A stretch of DNA of 64,000 bases from Venatoribacter cucullus (GTDB taxonomy: Bacteria > Pseudomonadota > Gammaproteobacteria > Pseudomonadales > Oceanobacteraceae). The translations under genes were made by a program, and so were the position numbers. Below the pieces are notes generated by a model, which was given only the letters and a program-made list of their open reading frames with translations, was not told the origin of the DNA and ran no database searches. Location of the stretch: the NCBI RefSeq assembly GCF_016132445.1, contig NZ_CP046056.1, positions 682,001 to 746,000 on the forward strand, written 5' to 3'. Positions 51,235-59,809 of this stretch are shown here, in pieces (position 1 is the stretch's first letter; every line of letters begins with the position of its first letter).

Positions 51235-54231
51235 ATGAAAGCAACTAAAGTGCTGCTGGGTGCAGCCTCATACCTCGTCGCGGCGCAACTGCTGGCGGGT
51301 GAGGCGGTGTTTTACATAACTGAAGATGGCAGCGCCGTGCGTGACCTGGCTGTCTCGGTCAATGGCCAGAAAAAACTGATTGGTTCCTCCGGTTTTGTAA
51401 CCTTCGATATTGGTTCAGGTAATTACCGGGTTGAACTGTCCAAGTATGGTGAATACGTTGGTGAATTTGACTTCACTGCCAACAGCAGCAAGGAAAATGC
51501 TGAAATTCAGGTAGAGCTCATCGGTGGCGAAGCCATGGCCGATGTAAACCTCTATGTGCCGGGCGATGAAGCAACGCCGGCGCTGGGGCAGCTGTCTGGC
51601 TTTATTCAGTCGGATGAGACCGGTGGTGGTGTAGCGGGTGCCAGTGTAGTGGTGAATGGCACCGAGCAAGCCATCGTAACCGACGATAAAGGCTACTTCA
51701 GCCTGGAACTGCCGCGCGGTGATTATTCATTGGTTATTGCCCACCCCAACTACGGCAAGCGCGACGTTAAGTCAGTGCGGGTAATGGGTAATGTGAACAC
51801 CGGCCTGAATCTTACCCTCAGCATGTCCGGCGACGGCATGATCGAAGAAGTGGTAGCAGTGGGTTCTTATATTCCCTCTACTGCTACTGCGCAGCAGCGG
51901 GATTCCAGTGCGGTGCTGAATGCGATTGGGGCAGAGCAGTTAGCCCGCTTCGGTGATTCCAGTGCCGCGTCAGCATTAAAGCGTGTAGCCGGTGTGTCTG
52001 TTGTTGGTGGGCAATTTGCCGTGGTACGTGGCATGCAGGGGCGCTATATCTCATCCACCCTGAATGGCAGCTTAATGCCCAGTACGGATCCTATGCGCCG
52101 TGATGTCCCGCTGGATTTATTTCCGGCCAGCGTCTTAGGTGGCATTGAAATTCAGAAAACCTTTACACCGGATCTTCCAGGTGATTCAACCGGTGGCGCA
52201 ATCAGGATGAAAACGAAAGAGATGCCAACTGAGTCTTCTGGCAAAGTTGCTGTATCACTGGGAATGAATACCCGTACTACTTTTGAAGATTATGTGAGCT
52301 ATAAGGGTGGAGATCTGGATTGGCTCGGAATTGATGATGGTACCCGTGAGCAACCATCTTATGCTGAAAATATTACCAACGGCGGTATGGATTCCCCTCA
52401 GTTTGGTTGTAATTTCTCATTTTGTCGGCCTCTCTCTGAGCAGATCCGACTCGCAAATTCCTTTGAGAATATTTATAACCTGAAAACAAAGACCGCTGCA
52501 CCCGATACAGGATTTTCACTGGCTCTCAGTGATTACAATGAAAAAGATTTTGGTGGTACCGGCAGTTATTTTGCTTTGCAATATAAAAATGAAACAGATA
52601 GTCGTCATAAGGCAAGACTTAATGATGTCAGTGAGGTTGGTTCTTATGAACGAAGTCAGCAAAAAATAGATCTGACAGGCTATTTTGTTTATGGGTTGGA
52701 TTACGGCACTAATCATTACGAAAGCAAAACGATTCTTTTACGAAAAACTGATGATACCGTGCGGTTCGATAAGACGGTAGATGATAGTGCTGGCTATGAG
52801 GTTGAGAAAACACTGCTGCAGTGGGTTGAACGTCAATATATTGGCCAGCAGTTTTCTGGTAGTCACTATGTAAATTTACTGGGTGAGGATGAGGTATCGT
52901 GGCGCGTCGGTTTCAGCCAGACATCACGTTATGAGCCGGATCGCCGTTACTATGAATACGGTGCCAGTGAGGGCGCTGATAAACTGAACCTGTTGGGTTC
53001 CGTAGAAAGACGCTACTCAGATCTTACTGAGGATTCATTGGATTTTGGACTTGATTACACATCCGATATTACCTTTGGTAGCAGCTTATTTCGCTTAAAA
53101 ACAGGTGTGCTTTTAAACCAGAAAGATCGTACAGTGGATGTTGCTCGTTATGAGAACAAATCCATCACAACGTTAGATACAACTCAGTCTTTGGAAGATT
53201 TGCTTTCCAAAGAAAATATTGATGCTGGCGTTATTCAGATTAACGGATCGACTGCTGATACCGATGATTATGATGCAACGGATGAAACCCTGGCAGCCTA
53301 TGTGTCTGGTGAATTGGATTTCGGTTTAGTATCCGTTCTGGCTGGTGCGCGAGTCGAAGATTTTAAGCAAACGCTGGAGTATCCGGGTTCATCAGGTAGT
53401 GATAGTGAACTGTCCGAAACCAAAGTATTGCCGGTTTTATCGGCAGTTTTACGGCTCACAGATGATTTTCAGATTCGTGGTGGTGTAAGTCAGACGCTGT
53501 CAAAGCCTGGCCTTACAGAGCGCTCTGAATCGGCTCAGTATGACCCCGAAACAGAGAAGCTGATGGTTGGCAATCCCAATCTTAAAATTTCAGAAATTCT
53601 CAACGTTGATTTAAGAGCGGAATATTATTTCTCGGAAGATGAAAGTATTTCATTGGCCGCTTTCTATAAGGATGTTACTGATCCGATTGAGCGCTCTGTC
53701 CTTGATGGAAGTGGCAGTGCGGCGGATGGTTATACTTTTTCAAACGTACCCAGTGCCACTCTGCAAGGGCTGGAGTTGGATTTTCGAATCAATGCCTATA
53801 GCGGCGATTCTTGGTCATCATTTGTTGGCGGTAACTTCGCTTATATTGATTCGGAAGTTGACTTAAGTGGTACCGATGCTGAGCGTCTGGAAGGTATTTC
53901 AAAACGTCAGCTGCAGGGACAGTCTGAATATTTAGTGAATATTCAACTAGGTTTTGATCACTTGCCAACAGGTCAATCTTTAACCATCTTGTTTAATTAT
54001 TTTGATGATCGAATTTATGCTGCAAGTCGTGGTCAGTTGGCTTCTGAGGTTGAAGATGGCCGTTATTCTCTGGATCTGACCTATCAATACGACATCAGTG
54101 AAACGCTGAATATTAAGGCGAAGGCGTCGAATATTACTGACGAGAAAGTTAGCTACTCAAGAGATTCTACTGAGATTGAAAGCTATTACAACGGTGCCAA
54201 CATATCAGCATCGTTAGAGTATGTTTTTTAA
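51235..54231 (+). CDS. TonB-dependent outer-membrane receptor with CarboxypepD-like N-terminal domains
   Basis: This 998-residue receptor has a signal peptide (ends LLAG). An extra Ig/transthyretin-like domain (about 23-105) and a carboxypeptidase-regulatory-like domain (about 118-200; GASVVVNGTEQAIVTDDKGY) follow. The plug comes next (IEEVVAVGSYIPS; LKRVAGVSVVGGQFAVVRGM), then a 22-strand-type barrel ending in SASLEYVF with a terminal Phe. The start at 51235 has AGGGGGC about 4 bases upstream. From about 52.2 kb the DNA is richer in A+T. The substrate is unknown; the Pho-box-like promoter suggests a phosphorus compound. A hairpin separates it from the downstream lipoprotein. Confidence 0.92.
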   Translation: MKATKVLLGAASYLVAAQLLAGEAVFYITEDGSAVRDLAVSVNGQKKLIGSSGFVTFDIGSGNYRVELSKYGEYVGEFDFTANSSKENAEIQVELIGGEAMADVNLYVPGDEATPALGQLSGFIQSDETGGGVAGASVVVNGTEQAIVTDDKGYFSLELPRGDYSLVIAHPNYGKRDVKSVRVMGNVNTGLNLTLSMSGDGMIEEVVAVGSYIPSTATAQQRDSSAVLNAIGAEQLARFGDSSAASALKRVAGVSVVGGQFAVVRGMQGRYISSTLNGSLMPSTDPMRRDVPLDLFPASVLGGIEIQKTFTPDLPGDSTGGAIRMKTKEMPTESSGKVAVSLGMNTRTTFEDYVSYKGGDLDWLGIDDGTREQPSYAENITNGGMDSPQFGCNFSFCRPLSEQIRLANSFENIYNLKTKTAAPDTGFSLALSDYNEKDFGGTGSYFALQYKNETDSRHKARLNDVSEVGSYERSQQKIDLTGYFVYGLDYGTNHYESKTILLRKTDDTVRFDKTVDDSAGYEVEKTLLQWVERQYIGQQFSGSHYVNLLGEDEVSWRVGFSQTSRYEPDRRYYEYGASEGADKLNLLGSVERRYSDLTEDSLDFGLDYTSDITFGSSLFRLKTGVLLNQKDRTVDVARYENKSITTLDTTQSLEDLLSKENIDAGVIQINGSTADTDDYDATDETLAAYVSGELDFGLVSVLAGARVEDFKQTLEYPGSSGSDSELSETKVLPVLSAVLRLTDDFQIRGGVSQTLSKPGLTERSESAQYDPETEKLMVGNPNLKISEILNVDLRAEYYFSEDESISLAAFYKDVTDPIERSVLDGSGSAADGYTFSNVPSATLQGLELDFRINAYSGDSWSSFVGGNFAYIDSEVDLSGTDAERLEGISKRQLQGQSEYLVNIQLGFDHLPTGQSLTILFNYFDDRIYAASRGQLASEVEDGRYSLDLTYQYDISETLNIKAKASNITDEKVSYSRDSTEIESYYNGANISASLEYVF

Positions 54232-54247
54232 ATTCTGTAATAAAGAT

Positions 54248-54285
54248 GAAACATAGTTAGGGAAAACTATGTTTCGGGATTTTTA
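54248..54285 (+). terminator. terminator/attenuator between receptor and lipoprotein genes
   Basis: GAAACATAGTT (54248-54258) pairs perfectly with AACTATGTTTC (54265-54275) around AGGGAA, followed by GGGATTTTTAA. Position inside the probable operon suggests partial termination and unequal expression of the two genes. Confidence 0.7.
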
Positions 54286-54318
54286 ATTAACTCTGATAAA
54301 ACCTATCGAGGAAGTACC

Positions 54319-55788
54319 ATGAAACTTAAGAAGAATTACTTGGCCATTGCTATTCTGTCGGCGTCTCTGGTTGCCTGCGGTGGCAGCGATGATGACGATG
54401 ATGATGTATCCGTAACGCCTACTCCGACACCGTCTGAGCAATCTTCATTTGTTACTTGCAGTGACGATGGTTGTACTCTGCAAGGTACTGTCAATGAGGA
54501 TTTCACCCTGACAGCAGATAAAACCTGGTTCCTGAAAGGTCAGGTTAAAGTGGGTGCAGGTAACGTTGGCGTTAACGCTGCTGACGTGGCGGCCTTGAAG
54601 GGTAAAGGGCCGGTATTGACCATTGAGCCGGGCACCAATGTTAAGGCACTGAATGACGGTGTGTTAATTATTACCCGTGGTTCGAAAATTATGGCTGAAG
54701 GCACCAAGACAGCCCCTATTACCTTCAGTTCTCTGGATGATGATTTCGATGGGTTGGGTGAATGGGGTGGCGTAATTGTGCAAGGCTTTGCACCTCACTA
54801 TGGTGCTGGTAATACCGGTGCGTGCTACGGCGACGGCACTGTTTGTAACGTAACCGGTGAAGGCGGTCCTGGTATTGGCTATTACGGTGGCAATGATCCG
54901 GCCGATAACAGTGGTGTTATTAAATACGTACGCATTGCCGAAGGTGGGAAGTCTGTTGGTCAGAATAACGAAATCAACGGTCTGACTCTGATGGGTGTGG
55001 GTCATGGTACTGAAATCGAGTATGTGCAGGTGCACAATAACCTGGATGATGCGGTGGAATGGTTCGGTGGTACCGTCAATGCCAAGTATCTGGTTCTGAC
55101 CGGTAATGACGATGACGATATCGATTTTGACGAAGGCTGGAAAGGCAACGTTCAATACGCCATTATTCGCAAAGATCCTAAGAAAACTTCTCCGAGTGGC
55201 AGCAACGATCCGCGCGGTATTGAGGCTAACTCTTCAGATGCAGATTATGTTCCGCAGACAGAAGGTGCCCTGGCGAATATCCTGATTGTTGGATCTGAAG
55301 TGAACAAAAACTATTTTGATGAAAAAAAGGGTAAGATTTCTGGCCAGCCGGGCATGCGTCTGCGCGGATCTGTTAATGTCTCGCTGTATAACTCAGCGGT
55401 GATTAACTTTACAGACTGTATTCGTATTGATGACTCTGATACTGATGGCAATGGAACCATTGTTGAATCTAAGGTAACTCTGGCTAACGTTATTGGTCAG
55501 TGCGATAGTGAGTTCTATGCCGAACGTGCTGCCAAAACTGTACAGTCCGGCACTATTACTGGAGCTAAAGCTGTAACGCTGGATGCGGCAGCGGCCTTGA
55601 CTGATGCGCACGCTAAGGGTGTAACCACGGCGATGACTGCTGTTGATAACGGTTCTGCTTTTGCCTTCGACAATACCGATTACATCGGTGCCGTTAAGCC
55701 AGGTACTGCAGCAGCAGATGCCTGGTGGGCTGACTGGATTATTCCGGGTACACTGGATGATATTAAAGATCAGGGTCAGGATAAGTAA
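54319..55788 (+). CDS. beta-helix-like surface lipoprotein, receptor partner
   Basis: This 489-residue protein has a lipobox SLVAC (Cys about 20) followed by GGSDDDDDDVS, an acidic run of the kind seen on surface-exposed lipoproteins. A Thr/Pro linker then leads to a repetitive Gly/Asn/Val-rich body. Segments such as GTEIEYVQVHNNLDDAVEWF and YLVLTGNDDDDIDFDEGW suggest a right-handed parallel beta-helix with acidic, possibly Ca2+-binding turns. Only a few Cys are present (TCSDDGC, ACYGDGTVC). Its place directly after the receptor suggests a substrate-binding partner. The function is not known. Confidence 0.8.
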   Translation: MKLKKNYLAIAILSASLVACGGSDDDDDDVSVTPTPTPSEQSSFVTCSDDGCTLQGTVNEDFTLTADKTWFLKGQVKVGAGNVGVNAADVAALKGKGPVLTIEPGTNVKALNDGVLIITRGSKIMAEGTKTAPITFSSLDDDFDGLGEWGGVIVQGFAPHYGAGNTGACYGDGTVCNVTGEGGPGIGYYGGNDPADNSGVIKYVRIAEGGKSVGQNNEINGLTLMGVGHGTEIEYVQVHNNLDDAVEWFGGTVNAKYLVLTGNDDDDIDFDEGWKGNVQYAIIRKDPKKTSPSGSNDPRGIEANSSDADYVPQTEGALANILIVGSEVNKNYFDEKKGKISGQPGMRLRGSVNVSLYNSAVINFTDCIRIDDSDTDGNGTIVESKVTLANVIGQCDSEFYAERAAKTVQSGTITGAKAVTLDAAAALTDAHAKGVTTAMTAVDNGSAFAFDNTDYIGAVKPGTAAADAWWADWIIPGTLDDIKDQGQDK

Positions 55789-55808
55789 TACAGACTCAGT
55801 TATATGAG

Positions 55809-55836
55809 ACGGCGCCTCCGGGCGCCGTTTTTTTTT
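55809..55836 (+). terminator. terminator of the receptor-lipoprotein unit
   Basis: ACGGCGCC-TCCG-GGCGCCGT is followed by nine T. Confidence 0.95.
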
Positions 55837-55860
55837 GCGGCTCTGGCGTCACAATTTCAG

Positions 55861-55922
55861 CGTCTCCCGTCTCCCGTCTCCCGTCTCCCGTCTCCCGTCT
55901 CCCGTCTCCCGTCTCCCGTCTC
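55861..55922. repeat. 7-bp tandem array (CGTCTCC), nearly nine copies
   Basis: Eight perfect CGTCTCC units plus a partial ninth lie between the terminator and the Pho-box-like promoter of the energiser operon. The same unit occurs in the repeat arms around rnpB (29524-29568 and 30754-30811). A perfect microsatellite of this length is likely to vary in copy number. Confidence 0.95.
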
Positions 55923-55926
55923 GCAC

Positions 55927-55987
55927 CTGTCACAAATCTGCAGTCATTCTGTCATGTCACAGAACTGTCACAGAAACGCCGTATTCT
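55927..55987 (+). promoter_or_regulatory. Pho-box-like promoter of the TonB2-type operon
   Basis: Two phased sets are visible. CTGTCAC (55927), CTGCAGT (55938) and CTGTCAT (55949) are spaced 11 bp. ATGTCAC (55954) and CTGTCAC (55965-55971) are also spaced 11 bp with an AGAA spacer. The last unit ends 10 bp before TATTCT (55982-55987), the position expected for the -10 of a PhoB-activated promoter. The first gene starts at 56047. Confidence 0.6.
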
Positions 55988-56046
55988 GAGCGCGAATTTA
56001 AGGTGCCTGGCAGTCAGGCGAACAATGAACAGAACGGGTAAAGGTT

Positions 56047-56823
56047 ATGCCGATGCAAGTGCGTACTCGCAATATTCTGGCGGCAGCCATCCTCGCAGGT
56101 GGTGTGGTTATGGGGGCTTCTGCGGCGGCCATTGATGGTGCACTGGATAAAGGTGTGCAGCGGGCCGGCAAGGCGCAGCAATCGCAGCAAAAAATTGATG
56201 CTGTGGATAACAGCATTCGTGCCGCTGAGCGCGAATACCGCGGCTTAATGAAAGAAGTCGATGGTCTGAATGTCTACATTGCACAGCTGGATCGTCAGCT
56301 GAATGCCCAGCAGGAAGAGCTGGTGGGTATTGAAGAAAGCATTAAAAACGTCACCTTGGTTGAGCGTCAGATTACCCCGCTGATGCTGCGCATGATCGAT
56401 GCCATTGATCAGTTTGTGGCGGTCGATGTGCCGTTTCTGAAAGACGATCGCACCAAACGTATGAATGCTCTGAAAGATCTGATGGGCCGTTCTGACGTTA
56501 CCGTGGCGGAAAAATACCGCAAGGTCATGGAAGCCTACCAAACCGAAATTAATTATGGCCGCACCATCGAATCGTACCGGGGCACGTTAAGCCTGAACGG
56601 TCTGGAGCGTGAGGTGGATTTCCTCCGTGTTGGGCGTATCGCGCTGATGTATCAGTCACTGGATGGTGAAGAACTGGGTGTCTGGAACACCGCCGCCAGT
56701 GAATGGCAGGCCCTGGATAAATCCTACAAAAGCAAATTAATGGCAGGCATCCGTATTGCCCGTGAACAGGCCGCACCGGCGTTAATTCAGGTGCCGGTTG
56801 CCGCTCCGCAGGAGGTTAAATAA
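56047..56823 (+). CDS. DUF3450 periplasmic coiled-coil protein
   Basis: This 258-residue protein has a signal peptide (ends GASAAA) and a long coiled coil at about 45-100 (IDAVDNSIRAAEREYRGLMK; YIAQLDRQLNAQQEELVGIE). The DUF3450 core VDVPFLKDDRTKRMNALKDL and a GLEREVDFLRVGRIALMYQS block follow. In Vibrio and other marine gammaproteobacteria DUF3450 genes open the TonB2-type operon. Its stop overlaps the next start (TAATG). A structural role in the TonB complex is inferred. The start at 56047 has AAAGG about 7 bases upstream. Confidence 0.92.
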   Translation: MPMQVRTRNILAAAILAGGVVMGASAAAIDGALDKGVQRAGKAQQSQQKIDAVDNSIRAAEREYRGLMKEVDGLNVYIAQLDRQLNAQQEELVGIEESIKNVTLVERQITPLMLRMIDAIDQFVAVDVPFLKDDRTKRMNALKDLMGRSDVTVAEKYRKVMEAYQTEINYGRTIESYRGTLSLNGLEREVDFLRVGRIALMYQSLDGEELGVWNTAASEWQALDKSYKSKLMAGIRIAREQAAPALIQVPVAAPQEVK

Positions 56824-58202
56824 TGAAATTGCAGTCTCTGTTGTTAGCCGCTGCGCTTACTCTGGGTGGGTTGCCAACCGTACAAGCCAACGAGCCGGTA
56901 TCGGTAAATGATCTGCTGAATCTGGTGCAGCAGGGTCAGGCCCGTGATGATCAGGAATTTAAACAGCGCATGGCGCGCTTTAATCAGTCCAAAGCCGAGC
57001 AGGACCGGATGGTGGCTGATGCGCAGGCTGAGCGCAGCCGCCTGGAACAATTAAGTGCGCAGAAAGAGCAGCAATTCCAGCAAAACGAAACCAGCATTGC
57101 CGAAGCGCAGGAGCGTCTGAACAACCGTCTGGGTAGTCTGAAAGAGTTGTTTGGTGTGCTGCAACAGGTTGCCGGTGATACCAAGGCGGTGTTTGAAGGT
57201 TCGGTCGTCAGCTCTGAATTACCAGGGCGTGAACAGTTTCTTACCGATTTAATCCGCGTCGCCGGCTCGTCATCCAGTTTGCCGTCTATTGGTCAGCTGG
57301 AGCGTCTGTGGTTTGAAATGCAGCGTGAAATGACCTTCAGTGGCCGTATCGCCAGCTACCCGGCGGAAGTGGTATTACCGTCCGGTGAAACCGTTGCCAA
57401 GCCGGTGATTCGTGTGGGTGGTTTTAATGCCGTGGCCGATGGCAAATACCTGAACTGGGATCTGGAAACCGGCCGTCTGGTCGAGCTGGATAAGCAACCG
57501 GCTGGTCGTTATACCGGCCCTATTAATGATCTGGCTGCCGCCACCGGCACTGAATTAACCGCGTTCTGGATTGATCCGGCCCGTGGTCAGCTGCTGAAAA
57601 TTATGGGGCAGTCGCCGGAGCTGGGTGACCGTGTCGACCAGGGTGGTGTGGTTGGCTATGTCATTCTGGTGCTGGGTGCTTTCGGTATTTTCCTGGCCGT
57701 GTGGCGCATGATCGTGCTGTACAGCGAAGCCGGCAAAATCCGCAAGCAAATGGGCAATGAAACCCCGGATGAAAACAACGCTCTGGGTCGGGTAATGGCA
57801 GTATTTAATGCCAATAAAAAAGCCGATACCGAAACGCTGGAATTGCACCTGGGTGAAGCCATTGCTGCGGAAATTCCGCGCCTTACCAAAGGCATCGGCT
57901 GGATCAAAATCATCTCGGTGGTGGCGCCACTGCTGGGTCTTCTGGGTACCGTAACCGGTATGATCGATGTGTTTGAAACCATGTCGCTGTTCGGTACCGG
58001 TGATCCGAAACTGATGGCCGGCGGTATTTCTCAGGCGCTGGTCACCACGGTTCAGGGTCTGGTGGCAGCAATCCCCTGTGTATTCCTGCACACCTTAACC
58101 AACAACCGTTCCCGTGAGCTGATTATGATTCTGGAAGAGCGTGCCACCGGCATTCTGGCGCGCCAGTCCGAACAGCAAACTTCTCAGACTAAAGCGGCGT
58201 AA
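56823..58202 (+). CDS. TtpC-like ExbB homologue with periplasmic coiled-coil domain
   Basis: This 459-residue protein has a signal-like N-terminus, a charged coiled coil at about 45-125 (QDRMVADAQAERSRLEQLSA), and a globular periplasmic domain. A MotA/TolQ/ExbB proton-channel domain lies in the last 200 residues (VVAPLLGLLGTVTGMIDVFE). This fusion architecture is that of TtpC, required for TonB2 function in Vibrio. It lies between the DUF3450 gene (1-bp overlap) and the short exbB (5 bp). Confidence 0.9.
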   Translation: MKLQSLLLAAALTLGGLPTVQANEPVSVNDLLNLVQQGQARDDQEFKQRMARFNQSKAEQDRMVADAQAERSRLEQLSAQKEQQFQQNETSIAEAQERLNNRLGSLKELFGVLQQVAGDTKAVFEGSVVSSELPGREQFLTDLIRVAGSSSSLPSIGQLERLWFEMQREMTFSGRIASYPAEVVLPSGETVAKPVIRVGGFNAVADGKYLNWDLETGRLVELDKQPAGRYTGPINDLAAATGTELTAFWIDPARGQLLKIMGQSPELGDRVDQGGVVGYVILVLGAFGIFLAVWRMIVLYSEAGKIRKQMGNETPDENNALGRVMAVFNANKKADTETLELHLGEAIAAEIPRLTKGIGWIKIISVVAPLLGLLGTVTGMIDVFETMSLFGTGDPKLMAGGISQALVTTVQGLVAAIPCVFLHTLTNNRSRELIMILEERATGILARQSEQQTSQTKAA

Positions 58203-58207
58203 GCACT

Positions 58208-58729
58208 ATGTTTGGTGAACTGTACGAACCGGTTTATCTGTTTATGGAGCGTGGCGGCGACGTCCTCTACGCCATCTGCGGATTGATCTTTATTTTGTGG
58301 TTACTGGTGATCGAACGCGTGGTGTATTTCGTGTTCCGTTATCGCAAGGATGTGGCCGAAGCGGTAGCGGAATGGGAGGGGCGCGCTGAGCGCCGCTCCT
58401 GGAGCGCGCATCAGATTCGTCAGGATCTGATTGGTAAATTATCCATCGACCTCACCGGCAATATGGGCACCATTAAAATGGTTATCGGTCTGGCTCCGTT
58501 ATTCGGTTTGCTGGGTACGGTATCGGGCATGATCGAAGTCTTTGATGTGATGGCATTTTTAGGCAACGGCAGCCCCAAGGCCATGGCGTCCGGTATTTCC
58601 AAAGCCACCATTCCGACCATGGCAGGTATGGTGGGTGCTATTACCGGGGTGTTTGCCCAGTCGCTGCTGGAAAAATTTATCCGCCGCGAAAAAACCCATC
58701 TGGAAGATCGTTTTACTTTCGATCATTGA
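58208..58729 (+). CDS. exbB: ExbB biopolymer transport protein
   Basis: This 173-residue protein has three membrane helices: about 16-36, then the pair in IKMVIGLAPLFGLLGTVSGM and MAGMVGAITGVFAQSLL. The conserved TVSGMIEVFD motif is present. It is shorter than E. coli ExbB, as usual for ExbB2. With ExbD it forms the proton-driven stator that energises TonB. Confidence 0.93.
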   Translation: MFGELYEPVYLFMERGGDVLYAICGLIFILWLLVIERVVYFVFRYRKDVAEAVAEWEGRAERRSWSAHQIRQDLIGKLSIDLTGNMGTIKMVIGLAPLFGLLGTVSGMIEVFDVMAFLGNGSPKAMASGISKATIPTMAGMVGAITGVFAQSLLEKFIRREKTHLEDRFTFDH

Positions 58730-58753
58730 GCAAAAAATTAGCGGAACTGAATT

Positions 58754-59164
58754 ATGAAACGTGGATTTTCCAACCTTACACCGCAGGCAGAAGAAGGCGA
58801 AATTGATATTACGCCAATGCTCGACGTGGTGTTTATTATGCTCATTTTCTTCATCGTCACCGCGTCATTTGTAAAAGAAACCGGTATTGACGTAAATCGC
58901 CCGGACGCCAGTACGTCCATGTCCAAACCACGCGCCAATATTCTGATTGCGGTGAATGACAAAGGCGAAATCTGGATTGATAAGCGCAAGGTCGAAGAAA
59001 GCCAGGTGCGCGCCAATATTGAACGGATGCACGCGGAAAACCCGCAGGGCACGGTGGTGATTCAGGCCGACGAAGAAGCCCGCACCAAGGTGCTGGTCGC
59101 GATAATGGATGCCGCCCGGGCCGCCGGTGTGTACGACGTGTCGCTGGCAACGGAGGCGCGTTGA
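58754..59164 (+). CDS. exbD: ExbD biopolymer transport protein
   Basis: This 136-residue protein has one membrane helix containing the essential protonatable Asp (D24 in ITPMLDVVFIMLIFFIV) and a periplasmic ExbD domain (IDKRKVEESQVRANIERMHA; VVIQADEEARTKVLVAIMDA). Its stop is one base before the tonB start, which implies coupled translation. Confidence 0.94.
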   Translation: MKRGFSNLTPQAEEGEIDITPMLDVVFIMLIFFIVTASFVKETGIDVNRPDASTSMSKPRANILIAVNDKGEIWIDKRKVEESQVRANIERMHAENPQGTVVIQADEEARTKVLVAIMDAARAAGVYDVSLATEAR

Positions 59165-59165
59165 T

Positions 59166-59792
59166 ATGCAATCCAGCCTGCCGCGTTTCGGCGTCGCATT
59201 GCTGGCCGCCGGGCTGGCAACTTTTGCCGTATTCTGGGTGATGCAAAGCCTGATCAGCAGTGGCGGGTCGGTACTGAATGATCAGACCACCGATCGTCTG
59301 CAAAGCTTTGTAATGGAAACCCCGGACGACGACGTACAAACCAAAGACCGCAAACCAGAAAAACCACCGGCGCCGCCGGAGGAGCCGCCAACGCCCGATC
59401 TGCCCAAACCAGAAATGGCCAAGGCCGATACCAGCGGCTTTGATGTCAGCGGCTTTGATATCGGTGCCGATCTGGCAGTGGATGCCGGCTTAAGTGGCGG
59501 CAGTGGCGATGGTGAATATTTACCCATTGTGAAAGTGGCGCCGAACTACCCCCGCCGTGCCGCTCAGCAGGGTATTGAAGGCTATGTGGTGGTGGAATTT
59601 ACCGTCACCACGCTGGGCACGGTTACTAACCCGCGGGTTATTGAAGCCAGCCCGCCAGGTATTTTCGACCGCGAAGCCATGGCCGCGGTAACCAAATTTA
59701 AATACAAGCCGAAAATCGACAACGGTAAACCCGTGCAGGTGGACGGCGTACGCAACATTATCCGCTTCGAGCTGGATAAAAGCGGCCGCTGA
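59166..59792 (+). CDS. tonB: TonB energy transducer (TonB2 type)
   Basis: This 208-residue protein has an N-terminal membrane anchor at about 9-30, a short Pro/Glu/Lys linker (KPEKPPAPPEEPPTPDLPKP) and the C-terminal TonB domain (NYPRRAAQQGIEGYVVVEFT; REAMAAVTKFKYKP). The short periplasmic linker is typical of TonB2. The start is 59166, one base after the exbD stop; the longer frame upstream overlaps exbD and is not supported. It probably drives the receptor at 51235. Confidence 0.93.
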   Translation: MQSSLPRFGVALLAAGLATFAVFWVMQSLISSGGSVLNDQTTDRLQSFVMETPDDDVQTKDRKPEKPPAPPEEPPTPDLPKPEMAKADTSGFDVSGFDIGADLAVDAGLSGGSGDGEYLPIVKVAPNYPRRAAQQGIEGYVVVEFTVTTLGTVTNPRVIEASPPGIFDREAMAAVTKFKYKPKIDNGKPVQVDGVRNIIRFELDKSGR

Positions 59793-59809
59793 GGCGGATG
59801 GAGGCAACC

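Noticed and set aside
55804-56041. Short Arg/Leu/Pro/Ser-repeat open frames over the CGTCTCC array
   Set aside because: Pure consequence of the 7-bp microsatellite; no RBS, and it overlaps a promoter.
59109-59165. Upstream start for tonB inside exbD
   Set aside because: The extra residues are not TonB-like, and the ATG at 59166 directly precedes the membrane anchor.
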